The translations under genes were made by a program, and so were the position numbers. The notes beneath the pieces are model-generated. The model saw only the letters and a program-made list of their open reading frames with translations. It did no database searches and was not told where the DNA came from. From positions 48,585 through 78,980 of the forward strand of contig NW_003129371.1 in NCBI RefSeq assembly GCF_000003605.2: a DNA stretch of 30,396 bases, in the 5' to 3' direction. This document shows, piece after piece, positions 11,321 through 23,825 of this stretch (positions within the stretch are counted from its first letter, which is position 1; each line of letters opens with the position of its first letter). Source of the DNA: Saccoglossus kowalevskii. Lineage: Eukaryota > Hemichordata > Enteropneusta > Harrimaniidae.

Positions 11321-12420
11321 CAATGCGATTAACAAAAGTCCATCCAAGACTTGCTGCCATGATCCACTTCCAGCGTGGCTACTTAATATCTGCTTGGATA
11401 TTTTCCTTCCATCATTAATTAGTATCATCATCATCATCATCCAATCTCAGCCTAACTTTTTCAAAACATCGTATATCACGTCTCTTGAGTAACAGTGCGT
11501 TCAAGGACTATCGGCACTATTGCTAATCCAATGGAAAGAATTGACGTCATGCAAATTAAAGACTACCCACAGACCAGCAATCTGTTCACGCCAAGGCAAT
11601 CTGCTTATCACCGTTTCATTCTACTGAAACTGCTCTACTCCGTGTTATAATGACCTACTCCTAGCTCTTGACAAAAATGAAGAAGCTGTTGTAGTAACGT
11701 AAGACGTAATTGTAACATTCGACATTGACCGTGGCATCGTTTTCCATCGACTGCAAAACAGATATGGAATCAGTGGAACCGCTCTGCAGTTGGTACAGAA
11801 TCGCAATCAAGCTGTCTTCATTTGAAATATGCTCTCTGGCTCTTGTGAAAGACACATAGCAAATTGTACATGTGCTATCACAAACAATTCATGCAATGCT
11901 TAACGACGCCAAAACTGAATTAGTTGATGTGAACTCCACGACGGTCCGCAGACATTCAGATTTTGCAATCATCTCTACATCTTCAGTTGCCATACACCTT
12001 GAAGTCATTATTGAAAACAGTATGCAATTAAAACAGCAAATTCAAAACATTTGCAAATCAGCTAACATTGGCATTTACAAAATAGGAACAATTATCGAAA
12101 ATCTGGACTAAAAATCAATTAAGGTAGCGAGATTATTTTTTGTGTTGAAAATTACGATTTTCAGATTTCTTTATTAATTGATGAAATGCAAATGCAAATC
12201 AACTCGTTTGTTTACATCTTGCTATAACACCACATTGTTCTACGGGTTACCTTCATCTCAGCTTCAACCCCTACATGATATCCAGGATTCTGCCGCCAGA
12301 ATCGTCACATGTAGTAAATGTATTCAACATATTACCCAACTCACGCATCAACTTAATTAGAATGTTTTTTTTTTCATATGTTGTTTTACGAATTATTATT
12401 ATCATTATTATTACATTTTC
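11320..12420 (+). pseudogene. Degenerate non-LTR retrotransposon reverse transcriptase relic
   Basis: Translation in shifting + frames shows pieces typical of animal non-LTR reverse transcriptases, in the correct order. A PSKTCCHDPLPAWLL segment (about 11338-11382) is followed by an FKT segment interrupted by an (ATC)n run. A segment around 11610-11840 recalls the STETALL...DL and LQNRYGISG region. Near 11890-12110 there is NDAKTEL and NSMQLKQQIQNICKSAN. Near 12235-12340 there is LFYGLPSSQLQPLHDIQDSA-ARIVT. Stops and frameshifts separate the pieces, and the YADD-type catalytic core is not visible, so it cannot be active. A T run and (TTA)-rich tract at 12363-12415 may be its 3' tail. A CR1/Rex/Jockey-type clade is likely but not decided. 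Confidence 0.8.
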
Positions 12421-13229
12421 CCTTAAAGCATTTAAATAAAACAAGATTTGAAAATGAATTTAAAGTGACGACAATATAATATAGCGCTTGATACAACGTC
12501 GCATGTCATACATATCAGGGGGAAATTCTTCTTCCTCTGGGTTCTTCACACGTGTCAGGGGGGAAACTCGTCTCGTCTCTATATCTCGTCCCCTTGAGGT
12601 GCGGGATCGGGAAAGTCACTTAAGCTTTATAGTCAAATAAGACACACACAACGAAATACGTTTCAGCTCTCGTCTTAGTCGGTCAATCGAGCACTATATC
12701 AGACACAGCGCCCTGGGGAAAAATCCCCAAGACTATCGCAAGGCTGAACCAAGACTCTCTTAGACTGCGTCAAGGCTTGCCCCAAGGCTCTCCAGGACTC
12801 CGTCTGTTCTGCTGTACTCCCCAAGACCAACTCAAAACTCTAACCAATTACAAAACAGTAAAACGACTCTAGGGCGTAACCTTCAATCATAAAGCCAATC
12901 ACACTAAGTACTGAATACGTCATATCTTTTGATTAATCGTTCACTACATTAATAACTATGAATACCAACTGTCAGAATCGATAGAATAGCGACGGTTATC
13001 TCGTAATTAGTTCCAGATCACTGAGCCAAGTTCCGTCCAAAACTTCAAATAGGCCTAAACGATGACAGACATAACACAGCAATTCAGCTAATAATCAGCT
13101 AATTAAGTCGGTCAACCGATACGCAAAAACTAATTCATGACACATACACACACATGCTATGAAAACATCATTTGTAGCATTTGCCAGCTAGGGGATACCA
13201 ATCTGGTATCTTTTCTGATTCTGGCTCAT
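12421..13229. other. Intergenic DNA, no gene recognised
   Basis: Between two retrotransposon relics. Several short C/G-rich words recur (caggggg at 12516 and 12558; caaggct and ccaagac around 12720-12830), without a clean period. I see no coding frame or inverted repeat that I can support. Confidence 0.4.
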
Positions 13230-13470
13230 GGATTAGTAAAGTTTTTTTTTAAATCACTAGTTCATCTAAGTTCTGGATCTTGTTTGGGGTCTCCGAATAA
13301 ATTATTGTATGCCCTGTATCATATATCAAATAGTGCGACGAGAGGGCTACCCAAATGTAGTTCCCTAAATGGAATGAGCTCCCACAAGAAATCCGGTCTA
13401 CTGCAGCACTACCTTTTCCAAGTCACAACTGAAAAGTCAACATTACCTGTTTTCGTTTTGCTCGCTCATG
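13230..13470 (+). pseudogene. Relic of a non-LTR reverse transcriptase C-terminal end
   Basis: In shifting + frames, bases about 13363-13440 read PKWNELPQEIRSTAALPF and then a weak FKSQLK-like stretch. This is the hallmark of the C terminus of many animal non-LTR reverse transcriptases (LWNxLPxEIRxxxSLxxFKxxLK). The preceding bases (13255-13300) give an SSGSCLW-like piece consistent with the upstream LRSS segment. At least two frame changes and an in-frame stop break it. It could be the far end of the element at 11320, split by inserted DNA, or a second copy. Confidence 0.6.
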
Positions 13471-14105
13471 GCATGGCTCTGTAAAGTACTTAGACACTTT
13501 TGCGTTACCTATTATTATGAATATCTGCGATATGTTGCTTGTCTGGCCTGTGACATTTCACAAAATTATGCGCAATTTCACAAAATGAAGAGATACAAGA
13601 AAAACTTAAATGAAATAGATAACGGATTAGACAAGACAGAGTATACTATAATTTGGCAATCACGAGACATCGTGACTTATAATCACAGTAACGATGTCTT
13701 ATTACTGTCGTTACTATAGTCTATGCACGTACACACAATGAGTTGAACTTACAAACGTAACACAACCTTAGACGAAATGTTTAAAAAAGATCAATATTAA
13801 TTTATTAATAAACTGAAATACATGAAATACAGTTTACTGTGTTCGCTATAATATGGCGAGACTGAAAATCTCTTTCACATTTAAGTACTGTTTGTGGGCA
13901 CCCCTCCATTCTTGCTCTGTCTCACCTACGCATGAATAGTGGAACGTCCAATAAATGACTGGGAAGTGCTAGCTGATATACACTGCAGTATTAAGGTTAT
14001 CTGACTGGGTGATTTCTCTTTTTTCCCCCGCTGTATTAATTCTAACACCCAGCGCTTGTTGGATTAATTTCGCAAACAAGTTGATGAGTTTACGCTGAAA
14101 AAAAT
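13471..14105 (+). promoter_or_regulatory. Upstream region and presumed 5' UTR/promoter of the SLC13 gene
   Basis: This holds the start-proximal DNA of the transporter gene. A ccaat word occurs at about 13949. An in-frame TGA at 14085-14087 closes the frame ahead of the start codon. I cannot locate a TATA box or initiator with confidence. Confidence 0.35.
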
Positions 14106-17100
14106 ATGGAATGCACAGCCCAGCCACAGACAGAGCAGCGTAGCACGCTGGCAATTATTTTATCGTTTTACAAGACGGTGATTTTTCTAGCCGCCCCCGT
14201 GCTTCTCGCTGTAGTGCCGTTATATGTACCAACATCGGTAAGTCATCCATCCAAATATTGAGCATGTCGACAAATAATCGGTTTATCTAGTAGCTTTTTA
14301 TTTTTATTATCTGCTATGAATTATATTTTCTTCGTTTCGGTGTTCGACGGAGTACCCAGGCGAGTACCCACTTTGGGATTGTGACAGCAATTACGGATTT
14401 CACAAGAGTTGAATGTCCTCATTTCCATCTCACCTTCAATGCGAATAGATGATATAAATAAGTTATAGCTATATACTGTAAAACAAGTCGTTTTATCTAG
14501 CACGTTGCTTTAGCTCACTTGGATAATCTGTTATTTCGCTAATTCAAGATGTCGCTAATTTAAAATAAAGTATATTCTTAAAATTAGATTGTTGGCACTC
14601 AAGCTAAATTAGTCTGTTAATTCATGCATGGAGTCAAATTTGCTAAAATGCCAGTGGCACGTAGCTACTTCAACGTGTTTTACAGTATACACCCCAGCAC
14701 ACACATTTTCATCGGTGATGAGGTGCAGTAGGTGAATGGAAAATACCATCATGCAAATCCCTTAAAGCAGGTGATACCTGGGAAGATGATATAAGTAGCA
14801 CGGGCGTTGTATTATTCGCGTCACGTCACTAGATGTAATTTATTTAAAGACATTACATGTTTGCGGTTCTCTGAATGAAAGTGTATCTTGATTTAATCAG
14901 ACATTCTCTTTATCAGACTGTACTTTGCACAGCATTCGTGTGGCAGCATTATTTACTTCTCAGATGCCACAATGTAATCTTAAGGGTAAAAGTATGTGTT
15001 TTCTTAATATGTATACATACAAAGTTGTTTTCCGAACTTAGACAAATCACTACAATCATAATAATACATAAAATACAAAAAAGGTACGAGGACAGGACTA
15101 CCTTTGTATAAAAGTTTCGCAATTTTATTTTTTTGAGGTTTGTTTTACTAAAAATGTTCTTACGTTCCGTTCCCCATATAAAAAAATCGCCGAATCCAAA
15201 CAAACTTTTAATTGTTCATCACTTTTACTCACTCATGGCCACTTTAATTTATTTTAGGAGAATCATCTAAATTCCGAGTCGATTTCAGGATTCCGTTAGA
15301 TTACACAGATAAGTCCTGTCGCACTCACACTCTAAATAGAGGTATTTTAACATACCGTTTACCTGTCAAGTACCGGTGTTTTAGATATGTACTAGTACCT
15401 CGAGGACAGTTTTAATAAGCTTAACAACGACCAGCTACGAATGAGGATAAACAAAAATGGCGGACTGATGGCGTACTCTGGCAAATACACCACATGATAG
15501 GATCAATGGTGTTTCTGAAAACCCGTCGTGAATAAACGACTACGATTATCGCAATAACACGTAATCTCTTAATATTAATTATTTACATCACCTATCACAT
15601 TTAAAATAGCTACTTGATGTATTACGATTTTAAGGCACAGAGGTTTTAGATTAAATCCGAGCTTCGCAATGATTAATGAATATATACTCTGATTACAAAC
15701 GTCACCACAACCTAAGGGAGAAATAATGCAAATAGATTCCCTTAGATAGACAGGACGTGACACACGATCATTCCTACGTGGTTGGATTGTCATATATATA
15801 TATATATATATATACAACGCGATTTAAAGAATTACACACCACGTGTAATATAACAACACAAATAAATATTTAGTAAAAACAATCAACAAAAATATACCCA
15901 CAAAAATAATAATTATATGTTTTACTCAAGCGTGTCACAGTTTTACCTGAGAACATTCTGATTGCTACATATTGTATGCGTATCGTTGAGTTTTACAAAA
16001 ATAGCTACGCACTCGTGCATCTATAATGGCGTCACGTTATAATGAACCACGCACAGAAATGTATGTACATTCACTGACACATGACATCACAGACACGATT
16101 CAATTAATATCTATGTCGTCACGTGATAAGGGTCAGACGGGGTGAGAGACAGGTTAGGGAGACACTGGAGACTCACGCGATTGAACGCCTCTTCGTTTTA
16201 TTAATATACTGGGAATCCGAATTGCAACACAAAGGAATGTTTTATATTATGTAACTATTGTTATTTTATTGTTATTCGATTTTTTTTAACCTTTGTGATT
16301 TTTTAACCTGTAAATTGGGGATGTATTTTTTAACTGAGTAATACAAATCAGAAATGTAGATAACTATACTTGGGTCATAGGTCACAGGTTATGTCATAGG
16401 TTATACTGTAGGTCATGTTGTATATCCGTGGATGTTACTTTAAAGTGGCATTCAGCCTTCGTAATGTTGTTAAAACTCAATCTAGGTAAGATCGAAACTT
16501 CAATAGAATGGAATAGAATAGAATAGAGTTTACTACTCGATCAGACACAATAGTCATCTTTTCGAAATATGTTCGGAAGATATCTTAATCACCCGCCTCG
16601 AGCTCTCCAGAAAAATACAACCTTATAATCGATGAACGGATATAATATGCGACCTTGCTGTGACATGGAGTACTTAAACTAATTGTATAACAAAGCTCAG
16701 AACATACTCCCAATATTGTATGAGATATATTTGTGACAGACCATTACAATTAAAATCAGAAAATACTATTTTTGAGAACAAACAAATATGATGTCGATTG
16801 GAGACACATATCTGCGAACCAATCCCTGTGGGATTCATTATTCACTGATTGGAAACCTAGTCCTCAGCAGAAATAGTAATCCACCGGCGTTACATCGTTG
16901 CCGTCCATTGATTGGCTGAGATGTCTGTACTAACGGCTGTATTATTCTGGCTATAACATATTCATGAAGAGTACTTTAGTGTATATCACACAAATATTGA
17001 TTGGAATTTTATTAGTTGAACGTTAATTTAAAAAAATATATTTATATGTTTAAAGTGGTTGGTATGAATTAGTAAGTAGCATGTTCAGTGTAGTATTTTA

Positions 17101-20100
17101 TTCTTTCATTTCTCTAATTGACACAATGACGTAATGTTTCAGTACTTTCTCAAATTGAATGCAAGCTCCCTTAACTTTTGATCTTTATCAAATCAATTAG
17201 GCCCCCTTAACTCTTTATCTTTATCAAATCAATTAGCTTCTCCTGACTTTTGATCTGCATCAAATCAATTAGGAAATCGCGGTTAAACAACTGTACGGCT
17301 ATTGAGAGAGTAAAACGATTTTAGTTTAAGTAATACCGTATTCCTCGCTCTATCTAACGCATTGAATGTATGAATCAGCATATCAGCATGGGTTCGACGA
17401 AGATAAGTGTGTGCATTCACACAACGACTCTACCTTTGACGTATAACTTTATCGCCGGAATATTTACAATAAAGTTTATTTTTAGTCACAGTAGAGAGCG
17501 TCTATAACAAACTGTATGGCAATTAGTTAAAATGGTGATAACTGGTTGATTTATACATGCGTTACATTTTTACTATAAATAAATATATATAAATAAATTA
17601 TGCAGTATATGTGCTTTTGGAAATCCTCAGTTTAGATATCATATGCCGACGGTATTGGGTTAGGGGACGGGTAATTCAAGGGATTACTGAGTTACTTGGC
17701 TTTGTGTACAATTACATTCACACACAAGATAGCTGAGCGCTCACACGAACTTTAAGAAGATTGTAGTTGAAAATGGCATGTCTAAATTGTACGTTTCTTG
17801 AGGCAATGCCTATTAAGCGGACGATTCCAAAAAATTGTTTGTAATCTTCCGTTTTCCAACCCTTCTTATTATCGCGGCCTCTTTTTATCTAACTATTATC
17901 TATGCTTATTCAAATGTAGTATGCAAATTAATTATGACGTTGTCTACCTGCTCTATTTTAACTAAATGTTAAGCTAACTACGAAAAACGTGCCCAAATTA
18001 ATCAATGTGAAAGCTTGACGAAACATATGATTCGTTTGTTAAAGCCACGTGCCTCATTCTGTTTATATCTTTAGGTAGGACTCGGTGCATACGTCGCTCT
18101 CCTGCTGGCCGTGTATTGGGTCTTTGAGGTTGTACCACTGGCAGTTACAGCACTATTACCCATAATTCTTTTCCCTATTCTTGGAATCGTCGATTCGAAG
18201 CGCGTTTGCAGCAACTACTTCAAGGACACGAACGTGTTATTCGTCGGAGGCTTGATAGTCGCAGTGGCAGTGGAAAAATGGAACTTGCACAAACGTATTG
18301 CCCTCAGAGTTCTGATGATGGTCGGTTCCAAGCCGCGTTGGTAGGTGACATAACATGATATTGTACAATTGTAATTCGGAAAAATATTCTCGCCACATCT
18401 TCAAAATTGTATGAACCATTATTTACAGGGGTGACCAGGTTGGATCAAGTGAGTATTCTCTGAAATAGAAACCATATATGGGATCTGCGCGTACAATGTC
18501 GTCACCAATATAAATACACCTCAATTAATGTTTTAAAAATGTTATATTGTTGTATGGACCTGTAAATAATTCTCCGGTGACGTCATCGACACGACTTATG
18601 TAACATTTGATTGAGAATTAACAGTCAGTCGTTTGTACACTGGGAAAAATGTACATTAAAAAAAGACAAATATTTATATAACACATTTGAAACAGGAAAA
18701 CAATGTACATCAATATCATCTACTTAATAACACAAATTCAAAATAATTTGCACAGTTGTTCTACGATTTCTTTTTTTCCCAATGGTTAACCTTACTGAGG
18801 AGTACGTATTTGCACATTTTGAGAGATACATGAGCAGAAACCACTTCATATTTTTTGTTTTTAATGTTATCAGAGGTACATTACTTGGGGTTTGCAACTC
18901 GCATAGTACTGTATGGTGACATCATGTCAAGATCCCATTCAAGTCTCTTCTCGTAGATAGCGAGACTGAGGCTACGACCTTCTGACATGACACATATCAA
19001 TGTTCAAGGTTTGTAATGAAAAAATAAAACTTTTCTTGTCACTATCATAGTGAAAAATGTAATACATCGAAAATGTACAGAAAATATAGTTCTCGTAATC
19101 CGTCATATCGTGGGCAGCTATTTTGATCCACCTGGACATCCCAGTATCCTAGTTACCTCGGGCATGCGCATTCGCATTTTTCTGAGTTGGAATGCTTATG
19201 CGAGAGCGAGATTGTGACGGGATCTTGGTATCATGTCACCGTAGTTGCAAACCTCAAGTAATGTACCTCTGATGTTATATATAATATAATTTTTATTACA
19301 GGATTATGTTTGGTTTTATGCTGACCACAGCGTTTTTATCAATGTGGATCAGTAACACTGCGACAACCGCCATGATGGTCCCCGTTGCTCAGGCAGTCGT
19401 CTCACAGTTATGCCACCACGGAGAGAAGGCAAGTTGTATTTTCTTAATTTTTCAGAAATAAACTTATATTTCACAGAGAAATGCAAGAGACGCCTCGTAT
19501 GCTTAACTCTATTTCACCAAATGTGGATCCAGGAATACAATTTATAATTATATTTTTACATTATTGCAATATGAACAATGTGACCATGCCCACTGCAAAT
19601 CTCACCCTGTCTACAGTCTAAAATATAACGAGTTTGGTTTTGATGCACAAAGAAAAAACAGAAAAAATGTTCACAGTCTAATTTTGATTTCATTAGATTG
19701 AGGTGACTAGGCGGAGGTCTATTCGTATGGGTTCAAGCAAACGGAAGAAGTCTTCTGTAACGCAAACAATTTCAAAAACATCAATCAAAGGAATAACAAC
19801 GCCCTCACAGGATGCGGAGGAGAGAAATCCCATGCTGCAAAGTCAAAATGGCGACATGGCTCCAGCAGACAGTGGGGAAGTAGAGATGGGGCAGATTCGA
19901 GTTAAAACGTAAGTAGACGACCGTCTGTGAAATGCAATAGATGGTACCGATATCTATGTTGGTGTGCCTATAAGATAGTAATGCAAAACAAATTTTCCAT
20001 TTGTGAGCACTTCCGCCAAATGAGCACTTGGTGCTCGACCACACTGATCATGTCATAAAAACTCCAGATAGTGAGATGTTCCATCCAAGTTTTGAACTAG

Positions 20101-23100
20101 ATTTCCAAGATGTTATTGATGTACATTTTTTCTGGCTTTTATACCTCCTAGTCTCCAAAATACCTCATAGTTTTTAATGGTCACCCGTAAATTCGTTTCA
20201 TTTTTGAGATTACCACTCCAGCTGATACCGTTTTTATCACGGATGTCACAAAGTTCTGCGTCATGTGATTTATTATTCACGAAGAAGTTTGATTTGAACA
20301 AACAAATAAGTAAACAAAAACTAAAATTGCAACAGACGTATTTATACAAGGATTTGTTTAGGAATTAAATTGCCTTAGTACTCAAATCAAATCACCAAAA
20401 CTTATATTGCAAAGTAACGCACATTTGGTTGAAAATGTCTTTATATTCAATACGTTGCCCTCATTTGATCTTTTTCGCGCACTCTGCCACTTTCCTTTCT
20501 ATTTATAGTGAGACCTCTCGTAACCTTGACAAACCCTATTGATAGTAATACGATATGAATTTCTAAAGAAATATTGCTAATTGACTTAATTTACTTTTTT
20601 CAGCCCAGATGGGGAGGTTACTTATGTCGTGAAGAACGATCCGGTATCAAAGGAATCTGAAATTCTGCCTATCGAGGAAGAGTGCGAAGACATAGATGAT
20701 AATTTCAGACAAAGACAAAAAAAGATAGATCTAAATTTACAGAAGGGAATATTTTTGTGCGTCGCATACGCTGCTAATATCGGTGGTACGGGTACATTGA
20801 CTGGTACTAACCCCAATCTAGTCTTGGCTGGTCAGGTGGACAGGTAATAAGCATATTATGTATTCAACAAACTATAAATGTGTATGGGATGTATATATCA
20901 CCTATAACAGACAGTAACATGTAACTGGTTGTTTATATGTCATGTCATGTAACTGGTTGTTTATATGTCATGAAACCGGAATCGGAACTTGAATTGCATA
21001 AACAGGATGTATCTAATTAAACCGCTACACAAACTTAACAGTTCCAATAAAATAACAGTGTCTTTATTTCACATTGCTGAATAAAATCCTTCACCAGACT
21101 GGCGCCAAGCTTTTTTTTAAGCTTTGAGCTTCTTTTTCTTCATATCTTTTAATCTTACAACTCGGATTATTTTTTTCTGGGCTGTTTTTTAAGTCCTATC
21201 ACTTAGTTACGTGCAAGTGAAATGATTGTTTTAGTCACTAACCTAACGTCGGTCTTTGCTTTTTCATTTACATTATAATTAGAATGCGATGTGTGCATGT
21301 TAAACACTTGAGATTATATTATTGACATTAATATTATGTTATAGCCAAGTAGTGAACATTAGTTAAGTAAAATTCAATACATTTCACTCAAAATTCGTGA
21401 TTTTGTTAATTAAACTTTGTTCATATAATTGAAAACAAACCACAATTAATGCCATGATATTTTACAGTAATTGTTATTTTTTAAATGAATGAATTTAAAT
21501 CTTTGTTAAATATGTTTAGCAGGTAAACTTGAACGCAATGATTGCTCCCACATTAACATGACTTAAATTTGCTATTTTGTGGAGCAATATTATTCCATCG
21601 TCGCAAACCACGCCCTCTTTAGGCAACTGATGGTTTTTTTGAGTGGGGCGGAAAAAATACTCTGGCGGGCGAAAATGTATTATTCATCATAATTTCGAAT
21701 TTGTGTCTTATATTTTATTTTAATTTAATTTATAATATTGATATCACTGCTACTTGTGAATAATTAATCCGATAACTGTATATTATTCTTACATAAACTC
21801 CACCCTCTAAAGTTGCATTAGCCAATCACATGATAACGACTCATCATATTCAAACTTTAAGCCAATCATATACACTTCCGTTAATATTATTAATAGCATA
21901 AGATGACACCTCTGGGGTCGGTTTGTATCTATCGACGTCGACCGCGGGATTTTACTTTTTGAATTATATATTTCAAGCTTACAGTTATTAATGCGGGCAG
22001 TTGTTAGGTTCGCATGGGATCATTTAGTGCCGTTTAAATAAAATCTGCCGAAGGCATATATTAGTATGTAAAACAATGCCACCAGCTTACGCTAACACAG
22101 GTATTCTCTATAACCATCAAATAATCTGTCACACATTCTGTTGAGAACTGAATGTACGTGCCTTGTATGAGTATCTATTTGTTTTTTAAAATAATTAAAT
22201 AGCAATCTTACGGTTCCGTACCCGGGTTTTTATGATAGACAGCCGGTGTATCTGTCAAAATAGAAATAATTGTTGATTTGTGCTGTATTTGTGTTGGTAA
22301 ATTCATTGACCGTTCTCTAAGATCTAAGATACCTTACCCCACATATCTCTTCGCATTACATGTGTGCATGTTATCACCCACTATAGTATCTATGGTCGGG
22401 AGGCTGGCATTAACTTTGGCACGTGGTGCGGCTATGCGTTTCCCGGTATGGTGCTGACGCTTTTCATATGCTGGGTGCTGCTCGACTTTATGTTCCTAGA
22501 TCTCCGGTACGTATACGGTACAGTAACCGTTGGATTATAATGATTTATTATATTCATGTTCGTCTTACACGTGGGTTTGTTTGTCAGTGTTTTAATGTTA
22601 ATCAGATCTCAAAATAATTTAAAATACATGAGACGCATGCGTCGTGGTAGTTGACAGGTATATACACCCACGGTCAGGGATCATATTGTAAAACAAACAA
22701 GTTGGTAAGAATATTTAATACTGATGTGTTTGACGTTGAACTCATATATACTTATATTATATTTGTACAATTTGCAGGAATGAACTTAAACTGTTTGCAA
22801 AAAATCCATCTGTATATTTACGCCGAGAAGAAAAGCATGTGGACGATGCAGTTAAAAGCATATTTTATGACCAGTATCAAGCTCTTGGGCCTACATCGTA
22901 AGTAAACAAATATATCATTTAAAGCCGCACTACTTCATGATATATCCGCATATGCTAATTTATTATGAATATTTATGAGAATCTATATACAACAAGGCAA
23001 TATTAGCAACGGGTGTCATTTAAAAAAAATTGGTACTTTATTTTTAAAGCGGGGGAGTCGCCACCTACGCATGCGTCTGATGATCATAGCGTGTCATTGT

Positions 23101-23759
23101 TTACAAATGAGCGTCTACGCATTCCGTCGCTTGGGACTCAATTCCCGCGCGCGCACAGGTGACCATCCCCCGCTTTAACTTAATACTATGCCATTTAACG
23201 TAATGAAGTTTCCAAGGTTGTCACATAAGCACATTTGATAGTATTATTTAGTTGCCACAAGCACAAAGTTAATTTTTGTTATTATTTCGTTGATTTTACT
23301 CGTGGTGCCTTGTTTGTGAAATTATTCATGTTATCTATGTAGATGGGCGGAGATTGCAGTGCTGTGTCATTTCACGTTCTTGGCACTGCTGTGGTTGACG
23401 AGAGATCCTGGCTTCATACCTGGATGGTCAGACCTCTTCACGGAAGGGTAAGTTGTAAATGTTGAATCTGATTTTAACATTAACCATTTTAATTTATTGT
23501 ATTTGCCGAAATCTTACATAAAATAGATACAATATGAATATTATAATCTCCAATGACTAAATATTCTACAATTTAGGACATGCAAATTCTTTCTGGTTTA
23601 TTCAGACAGTTGAGATGTAATCTACTAGCACTACTAGCAATTATTCAATCAGTTTGTAAATTGTTTTGTCACTCGTTATGTCCTTGTTAATTGTTGTATG
23701 TCAGTCGTTGTTTGTGATTTGAATATTACATGTTGGTCAGGCTTTGACGATCAGGCATT

Positions 23760-23825
<66 letters not shown>

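Larger units (their letters stand above)
14238..18074 (+). other. SLC13 intron 1 (3.8 kb)
   Basis: Donor gtaagt at 14238 and acceptor tttag ending at 18074, phase 0. It contains an (AT)n run at 15790-15813, a cluster of AGGTCA-like half-sites at 16372-16415, an (AATAG)n tract at 16503-16529 and a 36-bp triple repeat at 17165-17272. I see no coding sequence. Confidence 0.85.

Noticed and set aside
11138-11440. Minus-strand frame of 100 codons
   Set aside because: It crosses low-complexity DNA and the antisense of the reverse transcriptase relic; no family resemblance.
21820-21880. Two ccaat words as an internal promoter in SLC13 intron 5
   Set aside because: No initiator, CpG-rich context or exon start seen nearby; too weak to call.
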